Assembly: GCA_934338065.1 (NCBI GenBank)
Contig: CAKRGX010000009.1
Span: 1 to 64,000 of the forward strand
DNA from: an uncultured Eubacterium sp.
Lineage (GTDB): Bacteria; Bacillota; Clostridia; Lachnospirales; Lachnospiraceae
Direction: 5' to 3'
Length of the DNA: 64,000 bases
The position numbers and the translations under genes are program-made. Below, piece after piece: positions 26,268 to 34,617 of the stretch; position 1 is the stretch's first letter; each line of letters starts with the position of its first letter. The notes below the pieces were generated by a model. The model ran no database searches and was not told the DNA's origin. It worked only from the letters and a program-made list of their open reading frames with translations.

Positions 26268-27275
26268 ATGAAAATGAAAAAACTTTTTGCCATTTTAATG
26301 GCAGCAATGATGCTCGTAGGCTTAACTGCATGTGGAAGTGCAGACAACAAGGAGACTGGCAGCAATGATGCAACTACATCACAATCTGATTCTAGTAAAC
26401 TGATCAAAGTTGGTATCATTAACAATGATCCAAATGAGTCTGGCTACCGTACAGCTAATGACAAAGATCTGAAAGAAATGTTTACGAAAGCTAATGGTTA
26501 TGATGCATCCTTTGCATACAGCTTGAAGAACGATGAGCAGATTACAGCAGCTCAGAAGATGATTCAGGATGAGGTTGATTATCTTCTTCTTTCCGCAGCA
26601 GATAAGACTGGCTGGGATGGCGTTTTGAAACAGGCTAAAGATGCTGGTATCAAAGTAATCTTGTTTGACCGTACAATCGACGCTGATGAGAGCCTTTATG
26701 AGGCATCCGTTGTTTCCGATATGGACAAAGAGGGTGAAACAGCAGTTAAATGGTTGAAAGATCAGAAACTTGACAAGTATGAAATTATCCATATTCAGGG
26801 TCAGATGGGTACAGCTGCACAGGTTGGACGTTCAGGTGCTTTGGACAAAGCTATCAAATCTGAAAAATGGAAACTTGTTGATCAGCAGACAGCAGAGTGG
26901 AATGCTGAGACAGCTCAGCAGATCGTTCAGGCTGCTATTGATGCAAAGAAATCTTTCAACGTAATCTATGCTGAAAATGATGATATGGCTAAAGGTGCTG
27001 TAGCAGCTCTTGATAAAGCTGGTATGTCTCATGGTGTAGGCAAAGATGTTGTTGTTATGGGATTTGATTGCAACAAGTGGGCTTTGGAAGAATTGATGAA
27101 GAAGAATTGGAACTATGATGGACAGTGTAACCCATTCCAGGCTAGTTACCTTGACGACATCATCAAGAAACTTCAGAAAGGTGAAAAACTTTCTGAGAAA
27201 ACAATTATTATGGAAGAGAAAGGCTTTGACGCTAGCACAATCAAACAGGAAGATGTTGATAAGTACGGAATCTAA
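26268..27275 (+). CDS. ytfQ: Sugar ABC transporter substrate-binding lipoprotein, YtfQ-like
   Basis: 335 residues, beginning with a lipoprotein signal whose lipobox LTAC places Cys near residue 22. The mature part is a periplasmic-binding-protein type I fold of the RbsB/YtfQ group: KVGIINNDPNESGYRTAND, AKDAGIKVILFDRTID and NVIYAENDDMAKGAVAAL. YtfQ of Escherichia coli binds galactofuranose, and RTANDKDLKE-type openings are shared with it, so a furanose or related hexose is a reasonable guess but unproven. The ATG at 26268 follows GGAGG by 9 bases. The codon choice is noticeably more biased than in neighbouring genes (many GCT, AAA, GTT), suggesting high expression. A hairpin follows the stop. 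Confidence 0.88.
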   Translation: MKMKKLFAILMAAMMLVGLTACGSADNKETGSNDATTSQSDSSKLIKVGIINNDPNESGYRTANDKDLKEMFTKANGYDASFAYSLKNDEQITAAQKMIQDEVDYLLLSAADKTGWDGVLKQAKDAGIKVILFDRTIDADESLYEASVVSDMDKEGETAVKWLKDQKLDKYEIIHIQGQMGTAAQVGRSGALDKAIKSEKWKLVDQQTAEWNAETAQQIVQAAIDAKKSFNVIYAENDDMAKGAVAALDKAGMSHGVGKDVVVMGFDCNKWALEELMKKNWNYDGQCNPFQASYLDDIIKKLQKGEKLSEKTIIMEEKGFDASTIKQEDVDKYGI

Positions 27276-27308
27276 GTTTTAGCGAAGCAAAACTGTTCTA
27301 TAATATAT

Positions 27309-27354
27309 ATGCGGTACGACCACATGTTATCATGCGCCAGTACCGCATTTCTTT
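27309..27354 (+). terminator. Hairpin between binding-protein and ATPase genes, likely partial terminator
   Basis: ATGCGGTAC (27309-27317) pairs perfectly with GTACCGCAT (27340-27348), with a 22-base loop and TTCTTTTC after it. In many binding-protein operons such a structure lets the first gene be expressed above the rest by partial termination or 3' mRNA stabilisation. Confidence 0.6.
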
Positions 27355-27381
27355 TCAATAAAGTAAAGGAGTGAATAGACG

Positions 27382-28899
27382 GTGAAAGATAATGTTATCT
27401 TAGAAATGAGAGAGATTAATAAGAGCTTTCCCGGAGTCCGCGCCTTACAAAATGTGGACTTCACTTTATGTGAGGGTGAAATCCATGCTTTGATGGGTGA
27501 AAATGGAGCTGGTAAATCTACCTTGATTAAAGTTTTGACTGGTGTATATACAAAAGATAGCGGCAAAATTTTCATGAAAGGTCATGAAAAAGAGGTTTCC
27601 ATTCGTTCTCCTCAGGATGCTCAAAATGTTGGTATCAGTACAGTGTACCAAGAGATTACACTTTGTCCTAATCTGTCAGTTGCAGAGAATATGTTTATTG
27701 GACGTACAAAAGGAATAGGACAAAACTGGAAGAAGATGAATGAAAAAGCAGACAAGATCCTGCAGTCACTTGATATTCCGGCAAAAGCAACGCAGCAGTT
27801 GGCGAGTTGTTCTTTGGCTGTGCAGCAGATGGTTGCTATTGCCCGTGCAGTGGATATGAACTGTAAAGTGTTGATTCTGGATGAGCCTACATCTTCTTTG
27901 GATGAGCAGGAAGTTGAGAAACTTTTTGGCTTGATGCGTGATTTGAAATCACGTGGAGTTGGAATTATCTTTGTTACCCACTTTTTGGATCAGGTATATG
28001 AGGTATGTGACAAGATTACTGTACTGCGTGATGGTGGTTTGGTTGGCGAATATGAGATTAAAGATTTGCCAAGAGTTAAGCTGGTTTCTAAGATGCTTGG
28101 TAAAGAACTGGATGATATGTCAGATATCAAAGGGGAACATCAGGTATATGAAAACAAAGATAATGCAGTACCTGTATTTGAAGCAAAAGACCTGGTTAGT
28201 AATGCGGGAATTAAACCATTTGATTTCCACATTAATAAAGGCGAGGTAAATGGCTTTACCGGACTTCTTGGTTCGGGTAGAAGCGAGTGTGTTAGAGCGG
28301 TTTTTGGTGCCGATCGTGTACTGGGAGGCTCTGTCAAGGTAAATGGTAAATCTGTGAAGATATCAAAGCCGATTGATGCTATGAAAAATAATATTGCTTA
28401 TCTTCCGGAAGATAGAAAACGTGATGGTATTGTTGGTGATCTTTCGGTTCGCGATAACATTATTCTTGCATTGCAGGTTCGCAGGGGATTTCTTAGACCA
28501 ATTAGTAAGGCTCAAGCAAAGAAATATGCTGAGGAATACATAAAATTGTTGTCTATTAAAACGGCATCGGACGAGACTCCGATCAAATCTCTTTCCGGTG
28601 GTAACCAGCAGAAAGTAATTCTTGCAAGATGGCTTTTGACAAATCCGGAATATTTAATTCTAGATGAGCCAACGCGAGGAATTGATGTTGGTACAAAGAT
28701 AGAGATTCAGAAACTTGTTTTGAAACTTGCTTCAGAGGGTATGTCGGTAACGTTTATTTCATCTGAGACAGATGAGATGCTGCGTACCTGCTCACGTCTT
28801 GTTGTTATGCGTGACAGAAAAGTGGTAGGTGAATTGACAGGTGACGATCTGACACAGACGAAGATTATGAGTACGATTGCTGGAGGTGAGAATAAGTAA
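27382..28899 (+). CDS. ytfR: Sugar ABC transporter ATPase with two cassettes, YtfR-like
   Basis: 505 residues with the RbsA/MglA/YtfR arrangement of two fused ATPase domains. Domain 1 has Walker A GENGAGKST and LILDEPTSSLDE. Domain 2 has the usual altered Walker A GLLGSGRSE, LSGGNQQKV and LILDEPTRGIDVGT. It should energise the two permeases that follow. The start is a GTG at 27382 preceded by AAGGAG about 10 bases upstream. Its last base is shared with the first permease gene's start (stop and start overlap in TAATG). Confidence 0.93.
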   Translation: MKDNVILEMREINKSFPGVRALQNVDFTLCEGEIHALMGENGAGKSTLIKVLTGVYTKDSGKIFMKGHEKEVSIRSPQDAQNVGISTVYQEITLCPNLSVAENMFIGRTKGIGQNWKKMNEKADKILQSLDIPAKATQQLASCSLAVQQMVAIARAVDMNCKVLILDEPTSSLDEQEVEKLFGLMRDLKSRGVGIIFVTHFLDQVYEVCDKITVLRDGGLVGEYEIKDLPRVKLVSKMLGKELDDMSDIKGEHQVYENKDNAVPVFEAKDLVSNAGIKPFDFHINKGEVNGFTGLLGSGRSECVRAVFGADRVLGGSVKVNGKSVKISKPIDAMKNNIAYLPEDRKRDGIVGDLSVRDNIILALQVRRGFLRPISKAQAKKYAEEYIKLLSIKTASDETPIKSLSGGNQQKVILARWLLTNPEYLILDEPTRGIDVGTKIEIQKLVLKLASEGMSVTFISSETDEMLRTCSRLVVMRDRKVVGELTGDDLTQTKIMSTIAGGENK

Positions 28900-29999
28900 T
28901 GACAGCGAAGACAGAAAAAGGCTCAGGAGCATCCGGAGTGTTTGCAAAGATTTTTAAGCGTCAGATATTTATTCCGATCGCAACACTTTTGCTGCTGACA
29001 TTATTCAATCTTATTGCAGATCCATCGTTCTTTAAAGTTATACTGAGTTCTAATAGTGCAGGTGATCTTGTATTAAAGGGAAACCTGATATCAATTTTGG
29101 ACTTTGGTTCTGAACTTGCAATTTTAGCAATTGGAATGACTTTAGTAACAGCGGCTTCTGGTGGACAGGATATCAGTGTGGGCGCTGCGATTGCGATTGG
29201 TGGTAGTTTGATTTTACGTATTCTGTGTGGTGGAGATCCAAAAGCAGATACATTACATTCTAGTATATTGGTTGCTTTCTTATTGGCATGTGTAGTATGT
29301 ATGTTGTTTGGTGCCTTTAATGGTATATTGGTTGCCGGATTTAAGATACAGCCGATGGTTGCAACATTGATCTTGTACACAGCCGGTCGCCCGATTGCAG
29401 CATGGATCAATAATAATACGTTGCCGGTAATTAAAGATCCTTCACTTGGATATCTGGGAGGATTTTTCCCGGGAATACCGATTCCGACGCCGATATTTAT
29501 TGCCATTATCTGTGTCATTATCACATTCTTAGTGTTGAAATTTACAACATTGGGTCTGTATACACAGGCGGTTGGTATTAATGAAAATTCTTCACGTTTG
29601 AATGGTTTGAACCCGGCATTTATTAAGTTCTTATCTTTTGTGATTTTAGGATTGTGTGTTGCTGTTGCAGCTTTGATAAAAGTAGGAAGAACATCTACAA
29701 TTAACTATTCTGTTATTGCCAAAGATATAGAAATGGATGCCATCCTCGCCGTTGCATTGGGAGGAAATGCTCTGAGTGGTGGTAAGTTTAGTATGGCTGC
29801 ATCTATTCTGGGTGCTTATGTAATTCAGTATCTGACTACAACTTTACAGGCATATGGTGTAGGGTCTGCCGAATTGAAAGCATATAAAGCAGCAGTTGTT
29901 ATTATCCTTGTGGTGATAAGTGCTCCTGTTGTGCGTGAAAAGGCATCTGCTTTCTGGAAAAAGATTTCGGATAAGAAACAAGGAAAGGAGGCGGCTTAA
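28899..29999 (+). CDS. ytfT: Sugar ABC transporter permease, YtfT-like
   Basis: 366 residues, hydrophobic throughout, of the BPD_transp_2 (RbsC-like) permease family, with the typical ILAIGMTLVTAASGGQDISVG segment, GFKIQPMVATLILYTAGRPI and a later AVALGGNALSGGKFSMAASI. It overlaps the ATPase gene by one base and is separated from the next permease by no bases, showing a tightly coupled operon. It should form half of the transmembrane channel of the importer. Confidence 0.9.
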   Translation: MTAKTEKGSGASGVFAKIFKRQIFIPIATLLLLTLFNLIADPSFFKVILSSNSAGDLVLKGNLISILDFGSELAILAIGMTLVTAASGGQDISVGAAIAIGGSLILRILCGGDPKADTLHSSILVAFLLACVVCMLFGAFNGILVAGFKIQPMVATLILYTAGRPIAAWINNNTLPVIKDPSLGYLGGFFPGIPIPTPIFIAIICVIITFLVLKFTTLGLYTQAVGINENSSRLNGLNPAFIKFLSFVILGLCVAVAALIKVGRTSTINYSVIAKDIEMDAILAVALGGNALSGGKFSMAASILGAYVIQYLTTTLQAYGVGSAELKAYKAAVVIILVVISAPVVREKASAFWKKISDKKQGKEAA

Positions 30000-31055
30000 A
30001 TGTCAAATACAAGTAATGGTAAGGCGAAGAAGAAATGGCTGCCTAATTTCAAAGGAATGACCGATACAAACCTTTTGTTGACGATTACAATCGGAGTATT
30101 TTTGGTAATGTATCTGTGTGCAGTACTTTTCCTTGGCGAAGGTTTTGCAAAGCCGCAGTCGTTCTTTAATATTTTAAATGCAAATGCTGCATTGATCATT
30201 CTTTCATGTGGTATGAGTCTGGTAATGATTACTGGCGGAATCGATATCTCTGTCGGTGGTGTGACCGCATTGGTTAGTATGTGCTGTGCCGTAAATCTGG
30301 ATATGCAGGGTGGTAATTTGTTTACAGCAATTCTTATTGCTTTGGGAATTGGACTTGCATTTGGAGTGGGACAGGGATTTTTGGTTGCTTATCTTGGAAT
30401 TCAGCCATTTATCGTTACACTGGCAGGTATGTTCCTGGCGCGCGGCTTGACAACAATTGTTAATCCGGAGCCGTTTAATGTTTCTAATAAAGCGTTTGTT
30501 GCTTTGAAAGATTATCAGGTAGTTGTTCCTGGGTTTGGTACAACGAATCGTCATGGCATTTATATAGATGCTTATGTCAGTGTTGGTGTAGTTGTTGCTA
30601 TAATTATTGTTATTGCACTGTTCTGTGCATTGCGTTGGACTAAGACGGGACGTGGATTCTACGCTGTAGGTGGAAATGCACAAAGTGCCCTGATGCTTGG
30701 TATCAATGTAAAAAGAACAAAATTCCTCGCACATCTTTTATGTGGATTGTTAGCTGGTATTGGTGGATTTGTATACTTCCTGTTCGTAGGATCTGGTTCA
30801 CCACAGCATGCGAGTGGAATGGAAATGAATGCCATTGCATCATCCATTATCGGTGGAACGATGTTGACTGGTGGTGTTGGTAACATTATAGGAACATTAT
30901 TTGGTGTATTGTCATTGAGTACAATTCAGAATATTGTAACATCATTAGGATTTGATGAGGCTTGGTGGACAGGTATCACAATTGCTACGATGTTGTGCTT
31001 ATTCCTGGTAGTACAAAGTATTATCATGGCTAGAAAAAAGAAGTTACTTAAATAA
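30000..31055 (+). CDS. yjfF: Sugar ABC transporter permease, YjfF-like
   Basis: 351 residues, the second RbsC-like permease. Motifs parallel the preceding gene: ALIILSCGMSLVMITGGIDI followed by SVGGV, AYLGIQPFIVTLAGMFLARG and SSIIGGTMLTGGVGNIIGTL. Two non-identical permeases plus a double ATPase and one binding protein match the four-gene YtfQRT-YjfF galactofuranose system. It ends the operon; tandem terminators follow. Confidence 0.9.
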   Translation: MSNTSNGKAKKKWLPNFKGMTDTNLLLTITIGVFLVMYLCAVLFLGEGFAKPQSFFNILNANAALIILSCGMSLVMITGGIDISVGGVTALVSMCCAVNLDMQGGNLFTAILIALGIGLAFGVGQGFLVAYLGIQPFIVTLAGMFLARGLTTIVNPEPFNVSNKAFVALKDYQVVVPGFGTTNRHGIYIDAYVSVGVVVAIIIVIALFCALRWTKTGRGFYAVGGNAQSALMLGINVKRTKFLAHLLCGLLAGIGGFVYFLFVGSGSPQHASGMEMNAIASSIIGGTMLTGGVGNIIGTLFGVLSLSTIQNIVTSLGFDEAWWTGITIATMLCLFLVVQSIIMARKKKLLK

Positions 31056-31064
31056 TTAAGATAT

Positions 31065-31172
31065 CAGCATCCTGCTAGAATGTTCTATCAGGGTGCTGTT
31101 TTAAAAACCGATTAAAATGATAGGGTGCGGATATAGCAGCACTATATTGATTGAACATCGGTTTCTTTTTTT
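31065..31172 (+). terminator. Tandem terminators after the sugar importer operon
   Basis: First hairpin: CAGCATCCTG (31065-31074) with CAGGGTGCTG (31089-31098), one G-T pair, then TTTT. Second: AAACCGAT (31105-31112) with ATCGGTTT (31157-31164), a long structured loop, then C and seven T. Together they insulate the agr-type operon from the importer. Confidence 0.75.
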
Positions 31173-31191
31173 GTATATCAATAACTACACA

Positions 31192-31267
31192 ACTAACAGT
31201 AAAATGACATATACTATTAGTTGCTTCATTATTAAGTTGAAATGACCTATACTACTAGTTATATAAT
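31192..31267 (+). promoter_or_regulatory. Promoter region of the agr-type operon with direct repeats and ACTNNNAGT sites
   Basis: A 21-base sequence, AAATGACATATACTATTAGT plus T, at 31202-31222 recurs at 31240-31260 with two changes (38-base period). Each copy contains the palindrome ACTNNNAGT (31213-31221, 31251-31259), and another copy, ACTAACAGT, lies at 31192-31200. A TATAAT box is at 31262-31267 with TTGAAA at 31237-31242 (19-base spacing), so the second repeat lies between the two boxes. Such placement fits operators for a regulator, either the Xre protein or the LytTR protein encoded downstream. Confidence 0.5.
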
Positions 31268-31288
31268 AAAACTAGTGGAGGTACAGGG

Positions 31289-31612
31289 ATGAAACTTAAT
31301 GAGGAAAAATTAGGTCAAAATATACGGGCTGCTCGTATAAAAAAGCAATGGCGGCAGGATGATCTGGCGGAGTGTATAGGTAAGTCCACAACTTATGTGG
31401 GAATGATCGAACGGGGGGAGCGTTTACCGGCGCTGGATACTTTTGTTGATATTTTGGCTGCGTTAGATATAACGGCAGATCAGCTCTTATGTGACACCTC
31501 CCGGTATGGACAGCATGTAAGGCTGTTACAGTATGAAAACCGAATAGGCAAATTAACGCAAAAGGAAAAGGATAGATTATATGATATCATTGATGTTTAT
31601 TTAGACATATAA
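31289..31612 (+). CDS. Xre-type helix-turn-helix regulator
   Basis: 107 residues. Residues 8-66 form a Cro/C1-type helix-turn-helix: LGQNIRAARIKKQWRQDDLA, then CIGKSTTYVGMIERGERLPA and LDTFVDILAALDITADQLL. The remaining 40 residues may mediate dimerisation. GTGGAGG lies just upstream of the ATG. It is the first gene of the cluster leading to the LytTR regulator, AgrC-like kinase, AgrB and AgrD, with 28 bases to the next gene, so it probably sets expression of the signalling locus. Direct repeats in its promoter are candidate sites. Confidence 0.85.
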   Translation: MKLNEEKLGQNIRAARIKKQWRQDDLAECIGKSTTYVGMIERGERLPALDTFVDILAALDITADQLLCDTSRYGQHVRLLQYENRIGKLTQKEKDRLYDIIDVYLDI

Positions 31613-31640
31613 TACATAAAATACAATCGGAGGAAAATGT

Positions 31641-32351
31641 ATGTTAACAATTGCTATATGTGATGATGAAGAATACTATAGAGTACATATTAAACACATT
31701 TTGGAAAAAAATTTAAACAGTAGAAGAATAAGATATCAGATTGAGTTGTTCTCGTCTGGCGAAGATTTTCTGGGGCAGAACAAGGATATGAAATTTGATA
31801 TTGTATTCCTGGATATTGAAATGAAAAAGATTAATGGAATGGAGGTTGCCTATAAGATACGGGAGCGAAACCCTGACACAGAGATTGTTTTTGTGACAGT
31901 AATGATGGAATATGCTCTGGAAGGCTATCGTGTTAATGCCAGGAGATATTTGCTGAAAGAAAATCTGGAACAATTGATTCCGGAATGTTTATCTATTATT
32001 TTAAGAGCACAGGACGAAAATCTGTCGGACAGACAGACGTTTTCTTTTATTGGCGGAGAGCGGACGATAAAGGTGCGCGATGTCTATTATGTGGAAAGCC
32101 GGCTTCATAAGTTATGTTTTGTGCGTGAGGAAGAAAATCTATACATATACGCGAAGTTAAGCCAGGTTGAGACGATATTAGAGCAATATGGTTTTGTTCG
32201 TACACATCAAAGTTATCTTGTAAATATGAAGTTTATTGAAAAAATAAGTAATTATTTATTATACTTGTCCAATGGTGATCGTATACCGGTAGTGAAAAGC
32301 CGTTATGCCACTGTTAAGGACAAATTTTTACGTTATAAGGAGAGTTTATAA
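31641..32351 (+). CDS. agrA: LytTR-family response regulator (AgrA-like)
   Basis: 236 residues. The receiver domain has Asp8-Asp9, phospho-acceptor Asp58 in IVFLDIEMKKINGMEVA, and the switch segment IVFVTVMMEYALEGY. The LytTR DNA-binding domain covers residues ~135-236 (FIGGERTIKVRDVYYVESRL, VRTHQSYLVNMKFIEKIS and NGDRIPVVKSRY). LytTR proteins bind short direct repeats upstream of target promoters. With the following kinase, AgrB and AgrD it makes a complete agr-type circuit, so it is named by role; the order is regulator-kinase-B-D rather than the staphylococcal B-D-C-A. Confidence 0.88.
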   Translation: MLTIAICDDEEYYRVHIKHILEKNLNSRRIRYQIELFSSGEDFLGQNKDMKFDIVFLDIEMKKINGMEVAYKIRERNPDTEIVFVTVMMEYALEGYRVNARRYLLKENLEQLIPECLSIILRAQDENLSDRQTFSFIGGERTIKVRDVYYVESRLHKLCFVREEENLYIYAKLSQVETILEQYGFVRTHQSYLVNMKFIEKISNYLLYLSNGDRIPVVKSRYATVKDKFLRYKESL

Positions 32352-32353
32352 TA

Positions 32354-33664
32354 ATGGGAGTGTCTATGCTGCATGAGCTGGTAAAGAGTATTAGCATAAT
32401 ATTTTATGAGGCATTATGTTGTAAAATGTTTGCAGGGGTTTTTCTGAAACAAAGAACGAATAAGGCCTGGTACAATGTGTTATCGTTGTTGGTATTGACG
32501 ATATGTTTTGTTGGAATTGCAATGAGTAGTTATATGCAGGGAGACTATATTATGCGTGCAATGTCAACAATTATGACTGTTTTTGTTTTTTTGATGATAT
32601 TTTACAGTGGAAAAAATCTGATTAAATTATTTGTAAGTTTTATTTATTATGGTCTTATGATCAGTGTGGACTATTTTTGCTTTATGGTGATGGAACAGGT
32701 GCTGAGCGACCATATACTGGAAAATGCAGTTGCACAGGTACTATTGGTACTTCTGTGCAAAACGGTATTCTTTTTGGTAGTGCTGGCGTTAAATTTTCTT
32801 TGGAAAAAACAGGGCAACATGTTTTATATCAGGAATGGGGAGTGGTGTCTGATCTTAGGCTTCCCCTTTCTGACAGTTGTTTTTATTGTAACCATGCTTC
32901 TTACTTATGAGGAAGAGAAAAGTTCTGTTGGATACGTTGTTATCACTATGGGATTGACAATTATGAATTTTTTCCTTTTCTTTCTTATTAATCATCTATC
33001 CGCAAGAGAGCAGAAATTATCACAAATACAGTTATTGCAGGCGAGAAATAAGCAGCGGATGCAGACTTACCAGGAATTAAGTACGCATTATCAGGAGCAA
33101 AGGAAAATCCTTCATGATTATAATAACCAGATTGCTTGTGTACAGGGGCTGCTGAGTGAGAAAAAGTATGACGAGGCAACGTCATATCTCGATACATTTT
33201 CACATGGCTTGCAAAATGTTGTAGAGCATGTAGATGTGAACCATCCTGTTTTAAATGTTATACTGAATCAAAAATATAAGTATGCGAAAGATAAAGGAAT
33301 CTGTATCTTGTTCCTGCTTAATGATCTGTCGTGCATCTGGTTGGAAGAACAGGATATTGTTATTCTTTTATCAAATCTGTTGGATAATGCAATCGAAGCA
33401 TGTGAAAAAGTGAATAGTGAGAAGATAATCCGTTTAAAACTGCTTTTGGAGACTCAGCAGATTGTGTTGTCGATTCAGAATCCATTGAAAGAAAATTTGA
33501 TCATTGTGGATGAGAACCGGATCAAAACGAGCAAGAAAGATTCGGAAAATCATGGAATAGGACTTCAAAATGTGAAGCAGGTCATTGATAAATATCATGG
33601 AATAAGTGGGATTCATTGTGAAGATAAGTGGTTCTATTACACCGCTGTGATTCCAAAAGGATGA
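32354..33664 (+). CDS. agrC: AgrC-like sensor histidine kinase (GHKL type)
   Basis: 436 residues. About six transmembrane helices fill residues 10-215, as in AgrC peptide receptors. A coiled linker leads to the phospho-acceptor His254 in KILHDYNNQIACVQG, which matches the HDYxN box of the HPK10 group. The ATPase domain contains LLSNLLDNAIEACEKV and a GIGLQNVKQVIDKY glycine box. The membrane part should bind the secreted cyclic peptide. It begins 3 bases after the response regulator stop; the ATG at 32354 follows AAGGAG, while an ATG at 32366 is a possible alternative. Confidence 0.88.
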   Translation: MGVSMLHELVKSISIIFYEALCCKMFAGVFLKQRTNKAWYNVLSLLVLTICFVGIAMSSYMQGDYIMRAMSTIMTVFVFLMIFYSGKNLIKLFVSFIYYGLMISVDYFCFMVMEQVLSDHILENAVAQVLLVLLCKTVFFLVVLALNFLWKKQGNMFYIRNGEWCLILGFPFLTVVFIVTMLLTYEEEKSSVGYVVITMGLTIMNFFLFFLINHLSAREQKLSQIQLLQARNKQRMQTYQELSTHYQEQRKILHDYNNQIACVQGLLSEKKYDEATSYLDTFSHGLQNVVEHVDVNHPVLNVILNQKYKYAKDKGICILFLLNDLSCIWLEEQDIVILLSNLLDNAIEACEKVNSEKIIRLKLLLETQQIVLSIQNPLKENLIIVDENRIKTSKKDSENHGIGLQNVKQVIDKYHGISGIHCEDKWFYYTAVIPKG

Positions 33665-33687
33665 GAGAATTATAGTCTGATTATGCA

Positions 33688-33744
33688 ACTTTTAGTCATA
33701 TACTGCAAGAGGTATTGAAAAAGCGTTACCACATATGTTATGTA
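33688..33744 (+). promoter_or_regulatory. Possible promoter and ACTNNNAGT site upstream of agrB
   Basis: TTGAAA (33715-33720) and TATGTA (33739-33744) are 18 bases apart, 28 bases before agrB. Just upstream, ACTTTTAGT (33688-33696) repeats the palindrome found three times in the promoter of the regulator operon, and CATATACT next to it is also shared with those repeats. This suggests that agrBD has its own promoter under the same regulator. Confidence 0.4.
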
Positions 33745-33772
33745 TATAGAAAAAGAAAGGGAATGCTAGAAG

Positions 33773-34342
33773 ATGATGGAACGCTTGATTGATGTACTGG
33801 TTGCACGGCAAATATTAGAGGCTGATCGAAAAGATGAGTATGTATATGTCATGACAATGTTTGTGGAACGAACGATTACATACGCCATTCTTTTTGGAAT
33901 CGCATTGGTGTGGCACAAAGTGCTGCCGGCGGTAATCTTTTTACTGTCCTTTATTCTGCTACGCAGAACAACGGGAGGATTTCATTTGAATTCTTATCCG
34001 GGGTGTCTGGTTGGTACGGTTGTTATTTTCTGCCTGTCATTGGGATTGCTTGCTCCTTTCTTACAACGATGGTCATGGTCCGGGGGGATCCTGATGGTGG
34101 TATCCAGCATCTGTATCCTAAGCTTAGCACCGGTCAATCATCCGGCTCTGTGCTTGACAGAGGAGGAGATTGACCAGCACAGAAAATGGTGTCGGATCGT
34201 ATTACTGATACAGTGCGCCATTGTTGTTAGCTCTACTTGGCTGGGCTGTAACTGGCAGCATTATTTGGAAGCAGGAGTTTTGGATTGTGCTGTTTTAGTG
34301 ATTATAGCAAAAATATTACGGCAGGAGGTGAAGGTAAGATGA
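33773..34342 (+). CDS. agrB: AgrB-like peptide-processing membrane protease
   Basis: 189 residues with about five transmembrane helices. The catalytic pair is visible in RRTTGGFHLNSYPGC: His71 and Cys78, the same seven-residue spacing as His77 and Cys84 of the Staphylococcus aureus enzyme. AgrB cleaves the C-terminal tail of AgrD and forms the thiolactone ring. The gene overlaps agrD by 4 bases, so the two are translationally coupled. Two start codons (33773 and 33776) lie in tandem. Confidence 0.9.
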   Translation: MMERLIDVLVARQILEADRKDEYVYVMTMFVERTITYAILFGIALVWHKVLPAVIFLLSFILLRRTTGGFHLNSYPGCLVGTVVIFCLSLGLLAPFLQRWSWSGGILMVVSSICILSLAPVNHPALCLTEEEIDQHRKWCRIVLLIQCAIVVSSTWLGCNWQHYLEAGVLDCAVLVIIAKILRQEVKVR

Positions 34343-34479
34343 AAAAGATCAATTTTAGCGAAAATGCCTGGAAAGCAGCGGGGAAACTGGTAAAGCATGA
34401 GGCAAAGAGAGCAGATGCGGGATGGCCACCAGCATGCGTAGGCATTTTACATCAGCCAAAACGTCCAACAAAGAAGTAA
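34339..34479 (+). CDS. agrD: AgrD-like autoinducing peptide precursor
   Basis: 46 residues, too short for default gene callers. The ATG at 34339 lies 8 bases after GGAGGTG, inside the end of agrB. It has the AgrD plan: an amphipathic leader (INFSENAWKAAGKLVKH), a core WPPACVGIL, and a charged tail (HQPKRPTKK). Cys33 is the only cysteine. By the family rule (ring of Cys plus four residues) the predicted ring is Cys-Val-Gly-Ile-Leu closed from Cys33 to Leu37, with AgrB cutting before His38. The exocyclic tail of the mature signal cannot be fixed from sequence. Clostridial relatives share the Cys-x-Gly core and Gln-Pro-Lys tail. Confidence 0.87.
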   Translation: MKKINFSENAWKAAGKLVKHEAKRADAGWPPACVGILHQPKRPTKK

Positions 34480-34549
34480 TCTTGTTGGAAGTGTACTTTT
34501 TGTAATGCATATGCAAAAAATGTAAAAAACAAAAAGAAAATTTAACAGG

Positions 34550-34586
34550 AAAAGCCTTGATTGTACTTTTATATCAAGGCTTTTTG
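34550..34586 (+). terminator. Terminator after agrD
   Basis: AAAAGCCTTGA (34550-34560) pairs perfectly with TCAAGGCTTTT (34574-34584), with a 13-base loop and T-rich continuation. Confidence 0.85.
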
Positions 34587-34617
34587 TGTTAGAATAAATA
34601 AAGGGAGGTGCGCGTGG

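Noticed and set aside
27382..31055. The importer as a ribose or galactose (Rbs/Mgl) system
   Set aside because: Two different permeases plus a fused double ATPase match the four-gene YtfQRT-YjfF layout better than the single-permease Rbs or Mgl systems; substrate still unproven.
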